The translations under genes were made by a program, and so were the position numbers. From positions 56,474 through 120,473 of the forward strand of contig JBGSSF010000031.1 in assembly GCA_041737175.1 (NCBI GenBank): a stretch of 64,000 bases of DNA, in the 5' to 3' direction. This DNA is from UBA5072 sp041737175 (GTDB taxonomy: Bacteria; Bacteroidota; Bacteroidia; Bacteroidales; UBA10428). Positions 52,674-61,651 of this stretch are shown here, piece by piece (positions within the stretch are counted from its first letter, which is position 1; the number at the start of each line of letters is the position of its first letter). Below the pieces are notes generated by a model that was given only the letters and a program-made list of their open reading frames with translations, had not been told where the DNA came from and did not search any database.

Positions 52674-53648
52674 ATGGGTGGAAAGAAGAATAAAAACAAA
52701 GCTGAAAATACTGATATAAAACAAGCACTTGAAGCCTCCCGGCGGGACTTCCTGAAAAAAGCCGGAATTTCAGGGGCAGCAGTATTATCAGGCGCAGCGG
52801 CCGTTTTTGCCGGATACAGGCATGAAAAATCGAAAAACAAAGGAAATTTTGTCAAGGTTCTTACAACTGACAACAAACTGGTTAAAGTGCCTGCTGAGGA
52901 GGTAGAAGGCTACGAACCCGGGTTAAAGGTATTGCAGAAAAGAGGAAGAGAAGGCATACCCGGAAAGAAATGGGTGATGATCATCGACCTTTCGAAATGC
53001 CGGAATGCCAGAAAGTGCATAGAAGCCTGCCAGAGCGCTCATCATCTCAGGCCTTATGAATATCATATCAACACGCTGGTAATGCAGGAATCCGTGAATA
53101 CACCTGCCTATTTCATGCCAAAACCCTGCCAGCATTGCGACAACCCTCCCTGCGTATCGGTATGTCCTGTGGATGCTACCTTTAAACGGCAGGACGGCGT
53201 GGTGCTGATTGACAATGAACGCTGCATAGGATGCAGATTTTGCATGGCAGCCTGCCCATACTCCGCCAGGATGTTTCACTGGGAGGAACCGCTCAATGCC
53301 CAGGCTGATAAGGAAAAGGAATATGATATTGAACTCAATGTTCCGCAAAAAAAAGGGACCATCTCCAAATGTTTGTTTAGCTCCGACAGGCTCAGGGAGA
53401 ACAAATTGCCGTATTGTGTCTCTGCCTGTCCCAATGGCGTTTACTATTTCGGTGATGAAAACGAAGATGCGGTAACCAACGGAACCACCAAGGAAACTGT
53501 AAAATTGAGCGAACTGCTCAAGCAAAACGGAGGTTACCGGCTGATGCCGGAACTTGGTACACAACCACGGGTTTATTACCTGCCGCCAAAGAACAGGATA
53601 TTTGATTTTGATAAAGACAAACCCAGGGAAGAAGATTTAATTATTTAA
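52674..53648 (+). CDS. Tat-exported four-cluster ferredoxin subunit of an ACIII/NrfC-like complex
   Basis: The 324-residue protein has a twin-arginine signal (SRRDFLKKAGISG, Arg23-24). Four cysteine motifs follow, as in NrfC/PsrB/ActB ferredoxin subunits. Motif I: Cys109, 115, 119, with Ala112 where the second Cys is expected. Motif II: Cys152, 155, 160, 164 (complete). Motif III: Cys184, 187, 190, 194 (complete). Motif IV: Cys233, 248, 252, with Ser236 at the second position. Two clusters therefore have three cysteine ligands and may be 3Fe-4S or missing. It should sit in the periplasm on the NrfD-like protein coded 10 bp downstream. Confidence 0.88.
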   Translation: MGGKKNKNKAENTDIKQALEASRRDFLKKAGISGAAVLSGAAAVFAGYRHEKSKNKGNFVKVLTTDNKLVKVPAEEVEGYEPGLKVLQKRGREGIPGKKWVMIIDLSKCRNARKCIEACQSAHHLRPYEYHINTLVMQESVNTPAYFMPKPCQHCDNPPCVSVCPVDATFKRQDGVVLIDNERCIGCRFCMAACPYSARMFHWEEPLNAQADKEKEYDIELNVPQKKGTISKCLFSSDRLRENKLPYCVSACPNGVYYFGDENEDAVTNGTTKETVKLSELLKQNGGYRLMPELGTQPRVYYLPPKNRIFDFDKDKPREEDLII

Positions 53649-53658
53649 AGCCCGGTCC

Positions 53659-54996
53659 ATGAATGCAGAAACCAAAATACCAGGCCTGGAAACAGAAAAG
53701 ATTGACAGGATCGCATCAGATATCCTGAGACCGGTAAGGATAAACAAGGGGTTCATTATCTGGACAGCCTTTTTATTCATAGCGCTGGCCGTGTGTTTAT
53801 ACATTTATACCATCCAGTTGCGCAAAGGACTTGTCATTGCGGGTATCCGCGACTTTACCAGCTGGGGCATGTACATTGCCAATTTCGTATTCTTTGTGGC
53901 TACCAGTCTCGTGGGTATGCTCATCAGCTGTGTATTGGGACTGATAGGCTTTAAGTGGATCACTCCACTGGCCAGGATTGCGGAAATCATAGCGGTGGCA
54001 TTCGCTGCAATCGCAGGCCTGGTTATTATTTCCGATATGGGTCGTCCCGATCGCCTGCCCTATGTTTTTTTACATGCCCGGGTTCAGTCACCCATCCTTT
54101 GGGATGTCACGGTAGTTACTACCTATTTTGTCCTGAGTCTCCTGCTCTGGTTCTTCCCGCTGATTCCGGATATTGCAGTTGCCAAAACAAGGCTCACCGG
54201 CCGGCCTGCCTTTCTGATCCGCGCCTATGAGATTTTATCGTTCAAATGGGTTCATCACCCCGAACAGTATAAAATCCTCAGACAGGCGGTGAAGATTCTC
54301 ATTCTGTTAATCATTCCTACTGCACTGGCGATCCATACGGTTACCTCCTGGCTTTTTGCCGTAACACCACGTGCCGGATGGGACAGCACCATATTCGGGC
54401 CTTACTTTGTTTCAGGGGCCTTTGTTTCCGGCACATCGGCCCTTATCATTGCCATGTACTTCTTCAGAACCAATTACAGGCTTAAGGAATATATTACTGA
54501 TTTTCATTTTGAGCGGGTAGCCAGATTGCTGTTCCTCGTATCTGTCGTTTACCTGTATTTTAACCTGAACGAGTACCTCGTTCCGGCTTATAAAATGAAA
54601 AAATTTGATGCAGTCCATATCCATGAGTTGTTCACAGGTGACTATGCCTTACTATTTTGGGCTACCCAGACCATGGGGCTGATACTGCCCCTGATTCTCC
54701 TGCTGTTCAAAAGAATACGCAGGCCATTGCCCATGCTGATTATTGCCATATTCATGTTTGCCGCTGCCTGGCTGAAGCGGTATATCATTGTAGTTCCCCC
54801 CCAGGGACATCCCTATTTGCCTGTTCAATATGTGCCGGAAGAATGGATGGTGTACAGACCCACCTTGATGGAATCAGCCATAACCCTGGCTTCATTCCTC
54901 CTGGTACTAATCATAATAACATTGCTGTCAAAATTCTTTCCGGTGATACCTATTGTTGAAACAGCCCATGATGAAAAGGAAAATGAAAATAACTAA
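53659..54996 (+). CDS. NrfD-like quinol-binding membrane subunit (ActC/ActF type)
   Basis: The 445-residue protein has about ten hydrophobic helices, the number seen in ActC/ActF of alternative complex III, versus eight in PsrC. IHTVTSWLFAVTPRAGWDSTIFGPYFVSGAFVSG (about 215-255) resembles the quinol-pocket section of ActC. NrfD proteins oxidise or reduce quinol and pass electrons to their ferredoxin partner. Here the quinol should be oxidised towards the cytochrome c coded next. The cytochrome gene overlaps its end, so the genes are translationally coupled. Confidence 0.88.
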   Translation: MNAETKIPGLETEKIDRIASDILRPVRINKGFIIWTAFLFIALAVCLYIYTIQLRKGLVIAGIRDFTSWGMYIANFVFFVATSLVGMLISCVLGLIGFKWITPLARIAEIIAVAFAAIAGLVIISDMGRPDRLPYVFLHARVQSPILWDVTVVTTYFVLSLLLWFFPLIPDIAVAKTRLTGRPAFLIRAYEILSFKWVHHPEQYKILRQAVKILILLIIPTALAIHTVTSWLFAVTPRAGWDSTIFGPYFVSGAFVSGTSALIIAMYFFRTNYRLKEYITDFHFERVARLLFLVSVVYLYFNLNEYLVPAYKMKKFDAVHIHELFTGDYALLFWATQTMGLILPLILLLFKRIRRPLPMLIIAIFMFAAAWLKRYIIVVPPQGHPYLPVQYVPEEWMVYRPTLMESAITLASFLLVLIIITLLSKFFPVIPIVETAHDEKENENN

Positions 54997-55939
54997 AAAT
55001 CGATACATTCATTTCAGGAGGCGATCCATTTCCTTTCTTGCACTGACACTCCTTGCCCTGGTTCCGGTCTTTTCGCAGGAATGGCTGGTGCCGGCGGACC
55101 GGCAGGGAAGGCTGAGTCCTTTTGCATTCAATGATTCCATTGAAAAAGCAGGGTTACAGCTTTACAACCTCAACTGCATGTCGTGCCATGGCACTCCGGG
55201 TAAGGGAAATTATCAGCAACTCATTCCTCCTCCCGGTGATCCGGCAACGGAAAAGATACAGCGTAACCGCGACGGGGAGATCTTCTTCAAGATTATGGAA
55301 GGTCGCGGTCAGATGCCCTCCTTTAAGAACACCCTCTCAACCGGGGATATCTGGGCCGTTGTTGCCTATATCCGCAGCTTTAATTCAGGCTATGTTCAGT
55401 CTGTTATGCCGGAAATTACCTCCGGAGCCTACCCTGGCGCCCTGATTGCCATTTCACTCCGTCTTGCTGCGGAAAAGGAATCGGTTATTATGAAAGTATC
55501 CGCCATCAAGGATAATACTGCAGTTCCGGTGGTTGGCGCCGGAGTGAAACTTTTTGTTAAAAGAACGTTTGGCATGTTGCCCCTCGATGAGGAGAAAATC
55601 ACGGATGATAACGGCATGGCCACCTTTGGCATACCTCCCGATCTGCGGGGTGACACCATCGGAAATATACGGTTATCCGCCCGGTTTACAGATGAAGAGA
55701 AATTTGGAACAGCTGCCAAGGATACCGTTCTGCAGGCCGGATTGCAGGTCATTCCAGTCAGCCTGGTTAAAGACAGGGCCATGTGGAATACACTCCGAAA
55801 GGCACCCTGGTGGATTCTTCTGTCATATGGCCTTGGGGTAATCCTGGTCTGGGGCTTCATCATCCTGGTCATGTTGAAGCTAAGAGATATCTTTATTATC
55901 GGAGAATATACCGAAAAAGAAAACAAACCTGATGCATGA
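54968..55939 (+). CDS. Membrane-anchored monohaem cytochrome c
   Basis: This 323-residue protein has an N-terminal signal or anchor (about 20-36), a cytochrome c domain with CMSCH (Cys70, Cys73, His74) and a Met in GRGQMPSF as the second haem ligand, a beta-rich region (about 150-260) and a C-terminal membrane helix (about 283-307, WWILLSYGLGVILVW). It probably passes electrons from the FeS/NrfD module to the CuA/cytochrome c of the oxidase. The start is uncertain: ATGs at 54968, 54971 and 54983 and a TTG at 54953 all overlap the NrfD gene. Confidence 0.85.
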   Translation: MMKRKMKITKNRYIHFRRRSISFLALTLLALVPVFSQEWLVPADRQGRLSPFAFNDSIEKAGLQLYNLNCMSCHGTPGKGNYQQLIPPPGDPATEKIQRNRDGEIFFKIMEGRGQMPSFKNTLSTGDIWAVVAYIRSFNSGYVQSVMPEITSGAYPGALIAISLRLAAEKESVIMKVSAIKDNTAVPVVGAGVKLFVKRTFGMLPLDEEKITDDNGMATFGIPPDLRGDTIGNIRLSARFTDEEKFGTAAKDTVLQAGLQVIPVSLVKDRAMWNTLRKAPWWILLSYGLGVILVWGFIILVMLKLRDIFIIGEYTEKENKPDA

Positions 55940-55969
55940 GTGTTGAAGATAAAACATAAACCAAACTCT

Positions 55970-56341
55970 ATGAAAAATGTAAACACTTTAGGGCGGATTT
56001 TTTATGCCCTTCCTTTCGGAATATTCGGGATCAATCATTTCATCATGCAGGATTTCTATATCGGTCAGCTCACTTCGTTCATCCCGGGAGGCGGATTTAC
56101 TATTCTGCTTACAGGCTTTTGTATGATTGTTGCTTGTATAAGTATTATTTCCAAAAAATATATTGCGCTAACTTCGTTTTCACTGGCTTTTCTTCTCTTC
56201 ATATTTATAGTTACCATTCACATTCCAAACCTGATCAATCAGAAAGATGTAGAGATAACAATGATAGCCATGCTCAAAGATATCTCACTAATGGGTGGAT
56301 CCCTGATGATAGCCGGTATGAGCATGGAAAATAAACTTTAA
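55970..56341 (+). CDS. Small DoxX-like four-helix membrane protein
   Basis: The 123-residue protein has four hydrophobic segments with the DoxX-like pattern GRIFYALPFGIFGINHF, VPGGG-type turn (FIPGGGF), and VTIHIPNLI. DoxX-type proteins are found with respiratory enzymes such as terminal quinol oxidases. Here it sits between the cytochrome c and SCO genes. The ATG at 55970 is preferred; the frame runs 10 codons further. Its role in the complex, if any, is unknown. Confidence 0.7.
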   Translation: MKNVNTLGRIFYALPFGIFGINHFIMQDFYIGQLTSFIPGGGFTILLTGFCMIVACISIISKKYIALTSFSLAFLLFIFIVTIHIPNLINQKDVEITMIAMLKDISLMGGSLMIAGMSMENKL

Positions 56342-56359
56342 CAATCAAACCAAATAACG

Positions 56360-57148
56360 ATGAAAATTTTACTGATACTATTCCTTGCTGCTGCTCCGCT
56401 CTTTATGAATGCCCAGCAATATGCCAACGGAAGCAACCTGACCCAGGAAATCGACATAGGGGTAGTTGAAAAACTTGGCGATACCATACCGCTGGACCTG
56501 ACTTTCTTCAATGAAAAGAACGAACTGGTGTCACTCCGGCAATTGATAGACAAACCGACCATTATGTGCTTTGTGTATTTCGACTGTCCGGGCCTCTGCA
56601 GCCCTTTGCTCTCAGGAGTTTCCAATATGGTTGGCAAACTTACGATGGAGCTTGGTAAAGATTACAAGATCATTACCATAAGTTTCAATACCAGTGATAC
56701 GCCCGAAAAAGCCCAGGAGAAAAAACGGAATTTTGTCCAGAACATCAGCAAAGAAAACCAGGATAGCTGGATATATCTTACCGGAACCCAGGAAAACATT
56801 TCAGCCATCACAGCTGCAGCGGGATATGTGTATAAACCACAGGGACTTGATTTTGCGCATCCTTCGGTAATTATGGTCCTGAGCCCGTCGGGGAAAATCA
56901 CCCGTTATCTTTACGGACTTATATACCTTCCTTTTGATGTTAAAATGGCCATCATCGAAGCGCAAAAAGGAATCGCCAGGCCAAGTATCAATAAAGTGCT
57001 TGAGTATTGCTTTGCCTATAACCCGACAAGCAAAACGTATTCGCTGCAGGTAACGCGGATCTTCGGCAGTTTTATTCTCCTCGCAGCTTTGGCGGTTTTT
57101 ATACCCCTGATCATTCGTAAAAAAAGAAGAAACAAATCAACACAGTAA
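56360..57148 (+). CDS. SCO1/SenC/PrrC copper chaperone
   Basis: SCO proteins deliver copper and keep the CuA cysteines reduced in cytochrome oxidase subunit II. The 262-residue protein has a signal peptide, a thioredoxin-like fold with the copper site FDCPGLCSP (Cys76, Cys80; CxxxC) and the His ligand in FAHPSVIM (about 166), and a C-terminal membrane helix (about 232-255) with basic end KKRRNK. It is followed after 1 bp by subunit I, so it is part of the oxidase operon. Confidence 0.92.
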   Translation: MKILLILFLAAAPLFMNAQQYANGSNLTQEIDIGVVEKLGDTIPLDLTFFNEKNELVSLRQLIDKPTIMCFVYFDCPGLCSPLLSGVSNMVGKLTMELGKDYKIITISFNTSDTPEKAQEKKRNFVQNISKENQDSWIYLTGTQENISAITAAAGYVYKPQGLDFAHPSVIMVLSPSGKITRYLYGLIYLPFDVKMAIIEAQKGIARPSINKVLEYCFAYNPTSKTYSLQVTRIFGSFILLAALAVFIPLIIRKKRRNKSTQ

Positions 57149-57149
57149 T

Positions 57150-58775
57150 ATGACAAACCAGGAAGGCGATCACTATATCAGCTACCTCGACCAGCAGGGT
57201 AAGTACAGGGGATTATTATCCTGGCTGCTATCCACAGACCATAAGCGTATTGGGCTGATGTATTTTTATGTTATTGCAACATTCTTTTTTATTGCGGTTT
57301 CCCTCGGCCTGCTGATGAGGACCGAGCTGATTGCTCCAGGCGAGACCATCATGAGCCCCCAGACTTACAATGGCCTCTTCACGGTTCACGGTATCATCAT
57401 GATTTTCATTATCGTCATTCCGGGTCTGTCAGTCGTTTTCGGGAACTTTTTCCTGCCTATACTTATTGGGGCCAAAGATGTCGCCTTTCCCAGGCTAAAC
57501 CTCTTCTCGTTCTATCTTTTCCTGCTGGGTGCCATCATGGCTGTTCTGTCCCAGTTCCTGGGAGACGGCCCTCCGGATACCGGGTGGAGTTTTTATGTGC
57601 CTTACAGTGTTGAGTCCTCCACCAATGTGATTTTTGCCCTCACAGCTGCCTTTATCCTGGGATTTTCATCCATCCTGACCGGTATCAATTTTATCGTTAC
57701 GATTCACCGGATGCGGGCTCCGGGTATGACCTTTATGAGAATGCCCCTGTTCCCCTGGTCGATATATGCCACCGCCTGGATCCAGGTACTGGCAACCCCC
57801 ATCATCGGCATTACACTGCTCATGGTGGTTGCAGAAAGAGTTTTCAGCATCGGTTTCTTTGATCCTGCGCTGGGAGGAGATCCCATCTTATTCCAGCATC
57901 TTTTTTGGATCTACTCTCACCCGGCAGTGTACATTATGATCCTGCCCGCCATGGGTGTTGTTACGGAAATCTTTCCAACATTCAGTCAGAAACCGGTTTT
58001 CGGCTACACCGCCATAGCCATATCAAGCCTCACCATTGCCTTTATCGGCTATTTTGTATGGGGCCATCATATGTTTACCTCCGGGACCAGCTATTTCTCC
58101 AGGCTGTTCTTTTCACTGCTTACTTTTCTTGTAGCCGTTCCGAGCGCCATTAAAGTGTTTAACTGGGTGGCCACCATGTATGGCGGGTCCATCGACCTGA
58201 AACCGCCCCTGCTTTATGCCGTCGGATTCATTTTTCTGTTCATGATCGGCGGTCTCACCGGACTTATACAGGGTGCTTTGGCTACCAACATCCAGGTTCA
58301 CGATACCTCATTTGTTGTGGCCCATTTTCATTATATCATATTCGGCGGTATGGGATTTGCAGCCTTTGCCGGCATCCATTACTGGTACCCTAAAATGTTC
58401 GGTAAAATGTACAACATCAGGTTTGCCAATATTGCCTGGGTAGTCATTTTCACGGGTTTTAACCTGTTCTACTTCCCGCAGCTGGTGATCGGCATGCAGG
58501 GTATGCCCAGAAGATATTTCGACTACCTCCCGCAGTTCAAAACCGGCCAGGTGATTTCAACCATAGGATCTTATATTCTGGTGACCGGACTGATAATGAT
58601 GCTGATCAACCTGCTTGCCACACGCAAAAAAGGAAAAACTGCCCCGGCCAATCCCTGGAAAGGCGTAACACTGGAATGGCAGATTCCTTCGCCCCCTCCG
58701 CTGGAGAATTTTGATGTAATCCCCGAGATCAAAAGAAGACCCTATTTTTTCGGAGAAAGTAAAAATGACAAATAG
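57150..58775 (+). CDS. coxA: Cytochrome c oxidase subunit I (A2-type haem-copper oxidase)
   Basis: This is the catalytic subunit of aerobic respiration. The 541-residue protein has 12-13 helices and all metal ligands: His80 (low-spin haem a, FTVHGIIM), His257 and Tyr261 (CuB, IYSHPAVYIMI), His306-His307 (CuB, GHHMF), and His392/His394 (haem a3/a, HFHYI). The segment Tyr255-Ser256 in YSHPAVY, with Ala in place of Glu, is the mark of type A2 oxidases. These use the Tyr-Ser pair in their D-channel, as in Rhodothermus marinus caa3. Confidence 0.97.
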   Translation: MTNQEGDHYISYLDQQGKYRGLLSWLLSTDHKRIGLMYFYVIATFFFIAVSLGLLMRTELIAPGETIMSPQTYNGLFTVHGIIMIFIIVIPGLSVVFGNFFLPILIGAKDVAFPRLNLFSFYLFLLGAIMAVLSQFLGDGPPDTGWSFYVPYSVESSTNVIFALTAAFILGFSSILTGINFIVTIHRMRAPGMTFMRMPLFPWSIYATAWIQVLATPIIGITLLMVVAERVFSIGFFDPALGGDPILFQHLFWIYSHPAVYIMILPAMGVVTEIFPTFSQKPVFGYTAIAISSLTIAFIGYFVWGHHMFTSGTSYFSRLFFSLLTFLVAVPSAIKVFNWVATMYGGSIDLKPPLLYAVGFIFLFMIGGLTGLIQGALATNIQVHDTSFVVAHFHYIIFGGMGFAAFAGIHYWYPKMFGKMYNIRFANIAWVVIFTGFNLFYFPQLVIGMQGMPRRYFDYLPQFKTGQVISTIGSYILVTGLIMMLINLLATRKKGKTAPANPWKGVTLEWQIPSPPPLENFDVIPEIKRRPYFFGESKNDK

Positions 58776-58786
58776 CCCTCAGGTAT

Positions 58787-59401
58787 ATGAGTGATCATGC
58801 AGTTCATTCGGAACATTATGACAGGGAAGCCGGAAAACTCGGCATGTGGATTTTCCTGTTCACGGAATTATTTTTATTCGGTGGTTTATTCCTGGTATAT
58901 GCTGTTTTCCGGGCAACATATTCAGCTGATTTTCATGAAGCTGCATCAGAACTGAATACATTCATCGGAACACTTAACACGGTTTTCCTGCTCACCAGCA
59001 GTATGACGGTTGCCATGTCCATTACCGCCATTCAGAGAAATAACCGGAATCTGGCTTTCATACTCATTCTCATAACACTCCTGCTCGCAGGATTATTCAT
59101 GGTGGATAAATATATCGAATGGTCGCATGAGTTTGCTTTTGGGGTTTATCCCGGATCCGAAGTGCTGAAAAATATGCCGCGTGGCGAATTGCTTTTTTTC
59201 GGACTGTATTTCATGATGACCGGATTGCATGCCCTGCATGTTTTTATCGGCATGATCCTCCTGACCATCAACCTGGTAAAAGTAAAGAAAGGCATTATTC
59301 ACCGGGAAAATTATCTCCTGCTCGAAAACTCAGGGTTGTACTGGCACCTGGTTGACCTGATCTGGATCTTCCTTTTCCCCTTATTGTATCTCGTATCCTG
59401 A
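58787..59401 (+). CDS. coxC: Cytochrome c oxidase subunit III
   Basis: The 204-residue protein has five hydrophobic helices and the subunit III signatures KLGMWIFLFTELFLFGGLF near the N-terminus, SSMTVAMSITAIQR, GLYFMMTGLHALHVFIGMI and WHLVDLIWIFLFPLLYL at the end. It is the short bacterial form of the caa3/bo3 type. It lies 11 bp after subunit I. Confidence 0.95.
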   Translation: MSDHAVHSEHYDREAGKLGMWIFLFTELFLFGGLFLVYAVFRATYSADFHEAASELNTFIGTLNTVFLLTSSMTVAMSITAIQRNNRNLAFILILITLLLAGLFMVDKYIEWSHEFAFGVYPGSEVLKNMPRGELLFFGLYFMMTGLHALHVFIGMILLTINLVKVKKGIIHRENYLLLENSGLYWHLVDLIWIFLFPLLYLVS

Positions 59402-59412
59402 TATATCCGCCC

Positions 59413-59697
59413 ATGAAAAACCAAGAAACACATAGCACCGGTTATCTGACCTACGCCATTGTTCTGATCGTATTGCTTTTTCTTACCACGCTTTCCGTGT
59501 TTATTACCGGAATCCACCTGGGCGCTTTTACAGTGGCTCTGGCTTTATTAATTGCCTCCGTCAAGGTAGCCACCGTGTTAACCTATTTTATGCACCTTCG
59601 CTCGGAAAATCTTTTTCTGAAGTTGGCGGTTGCCGGGGTCTTTGTGCTTTTTGCCCTGGTTATCATTATAACTTTTTTCGACTATCTATTCAGGTAA
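59413..59697 (+). CDS. coxD: Cytochrome c oxidase subunit IV (caa3/CyoD-type)
   Basis: The 94-residue protein has three hydrophobic helices, including LLASVKVATVLTYFMHLR-type sequence (here IASVKVATVLTYFMHLRSE), which marks prokaryotic subunit IV (COX4_pro). It supports assembly and CuB site stability. It lies 11 bp after subunit III and 21 bp before subunit II. Confidence 0.92.
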   Translation: MKNQETHSTGYLTYAIVLIVLLFLTTLSVFITGIHLGAFTVALALLIASVKVATVLTYFMHLRSENLFLKLAVAGVFVLFALVIIITFFDYLFR

Positions 59698-59718
59698 AAC
59701 GGATTAAAACCAAAGGGT

Positions 59719-60639
59719 ATGTTTTCAGAAGCATCAAATGTGTCGGCAGGGGTAGACAAAGTATTTGCCTTTATCATCATTATATCCCTGATCTTTCTTA
59801 TCGGCATCTCCTTGTTTATCGTGTATACCCTGGTCCGCTTCAGGAGAAAGAAAGGGCTGAAACCCATGCAATTCAGTGACAATATAAAACTTGAGATAAC
59901 CTGGACTGTGATTCCCATTATCCTGGTTCTGCTTATGTTTTATTACGGCTGGATTGCTTTTGCCCCCATGAGAAAAGCACCACCGGACGCCATGCAGGTG
60001 ACGGTCATTGGCAAAATGTGGGAATGGATCTTTGATTATGGCAACGGCATGACATCCAAAGAACTTGTAATCCCCCTTAACAAAGCGGTGCGACTGGATC
60101 TGGTTTCACAGGATGTCAACCACGGTTTCTTCATCCCTGCCTTTCGTGTCAAAGAAGACGTTGTACCCGGCTACAATAATTACATGTGGTTTATTCCCCA
60201 GTACATCGGCAATTATGAGATCCTGTGCACGCAATACTGCGGACTATTGCATTCCAATATGATGTCAAAAGTGAGGGTGGTGGATCAGGAAGAATATGAC
60301 AAATGGTATGCCGAGCTTGAAAAAGCAAGCAAAATACCGGAGGCCGAGGGCCTCATCGTGTTGCGGAATACCGGTTGTCTGGCGTGTCACTCGATTGACG
60401 GATCCAAACTCGTGGGACCCACCTTTAAAGATTTTTATGGAAGTGAAAGAACTGTGATCGCGAATAATACGGAAACGAAAATCATTGCTGATGATGCGTT
60501 CATCTCCAGGTCAGTTTATTCTCCCGATGCTGAAATTGCAGCAGGATATAATAAGGGCCTCATGAAATCCTATACGGATGTGCTGAAAGAAGAAGACCTG
60601 AAAAAAATAAACGAATATTTAAAAACTTTACATGAATAG
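59719..60639 (+). CDS. coxB: Cytochrome c oxidase subunit II with fused cytochrome c domain (caa3)
   Basis: The 306-residue protein has two membrane helices (about 13-38 and 60-82), a cupredoxin domain with the CuA ligands His135, Cys170, Cys174, His178 and Met181 (CTQYCGLLHSNM), and a C-terminal cytochrome c domain with CLACH (Cys220, Cys223, His224). The fused haem domain makes this a caa3-type oxidase. It comes last in the order I-III-IV-II, which is unusual since II normally comes first. It overlaps the haem O synthase gene by 8 bp. Confidence 0.95.
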   Translation: MFSEASNVSAGVDKVFAFIIIISLIFLIGISLFIVYTLVRFRRKKGLKPMQFSDNIKLEITWTVIPIILVLLMFYYGWIAFAPMRKAPPDAMQVTVIGKMWEWIFDYGNGMTSKELVIPLNKAVRLDLVSQDVNHGFFIPAFRVKEDVVPGYNNYMWFIPQYIGNYEILCTQYCGLLHSNMMSKVRVVDQEEYDKWYAELEKASKIPEAEGLIVLRNTGCLACHSIDGSKLVGPTFKDFYGSERTVIANNTETKIIADDAFISRSVYSPDAEIAAGYNKGLMKSYTDVLKEEDLKKINEYLKTLHE

Positions 60640-61504
60640 CCTGAAAACAGGCGCTAAACTCCTAACCCTGGCAGAACTGGTCAGGTTCAGGCTTTCTGCG
60701 GCAGTGACACTGTCCGCTGTTACGGGGTATTTTATATTTACTACCCGGGGTGAAACATCCCTGGTTCTGCTCATCACCGGTGTTTTTCTCCTGTCAGCAG
60801 GAGCCTCTGCATTAAACCAGTATGATGAGAAAGATCAGGACATCCTCATGGGACGTACCGGGAAAAGACCTCTGCCGCTCGGTAAAATAAAACCGCTGAC
60901 CGCCCTGGCTTTTTCCATCACATGGATAACAACCGGGATCGGGTTGCTACTGTACATAGGTATTTTACCTGCATTGCTGGGATTTCTGAATATACTCCTG
61001 TATAACTTTGTTTACACCCGACTGAAAAGAATCACACCCCTCGCCGTTATTCCCGGATCTGCCGTGGGGGCCATTCCGCCCTTGATAGGTTTCACGGCTG
61101 CAGGTGGACTTACACTGCAGGATGAAATTCTTTTGTTTTCAGCTTTTATGTTTTTGTGGCAGCTTCCTCATTTCTGGCTGATCCTGGTTAAATACCGCGA
61201 TGATTATCAAAAAGCGGGATTTAAAACATTTTCCAGCAAGGTATCGGATGCGCAGATCAAATATCTTGTTTTCGGCTGGATAGTATGTACAACCTCCTTA
61301 TTGGTTGTTTTCAGTATGGGAGGACTTGTCTTTAACACATATCTGAATGCAGTCCTGATACCGGTAAATGCGGTTTTTATCCTCGCATTCTATCGTTTGC
61401 TTTTCAGGCATTACAATACAGAAGCCCTGAAGAAAGCTTATATTATGGTAAATGCATTTGGTTTGCTTGTAATGGCATTGTTTATCCTGAATGCTTTTCT
61501 TTAG
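60632..61504 (+). CDS. ctaB: Protohaem IX farnesyltransferase (haem O synthase)
   Basis: CtaB adds the farnesyl tail to haem B to make haem O, the precursor of haem A for the oxidase. The 290-residue UbiA-type protein has seven to nine helices and the prenyltransferase motif NQYDEKDQDILMGRTGKRPL (about 65-85; Asp-rich NxxxDxxxD form), plus YTRLKRITPLAVIPGSAVGAIPPLIG and a PHFWLILVKYRDDYQKAGFKTF segment. No haem A synthase (ctaA) is present here; it must be elsewhere or the enzyme uses haem O. It ends the operon. Confidence 0.95.
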   Translation: MNSLKTGAKLLTLAELVRFRLSAAVTLSAVTGYFIFTTRGETSLVLLITGVFLLSAGASALNQYDEKDQDILMGRTGKRPLPLGKIKPLTALAFSITWITTGIGLLLYIGILPALLGFLNILLYNFVYTRLKRITPLAVIPGSAVGAIPPLIGFTAAGGLTLQDEILLFSAFMFLWQLPHFWLILVKYRDDYQKAGFKTFSSKVSDAQIKYLVFGWIVCTTSLLVVFSMGGLVFNTYLNAVLIPVNAVFILAFYRLLFRHYNTEALKKAYIMVNAFGLLVMALFILNAFL

Positions 61505-61651
61505 CATCGGGCATTGCCATATGTTCATTCACCTGCTCGAAATTATCCATTGCAACAGCAGCTGAACTGACGAATGCATGCGAAAGTACCCGCTTCCCAA
61601 ATCTACCGGATGATTAATGATTGACCTGTATACTAATATATTACAATAATT

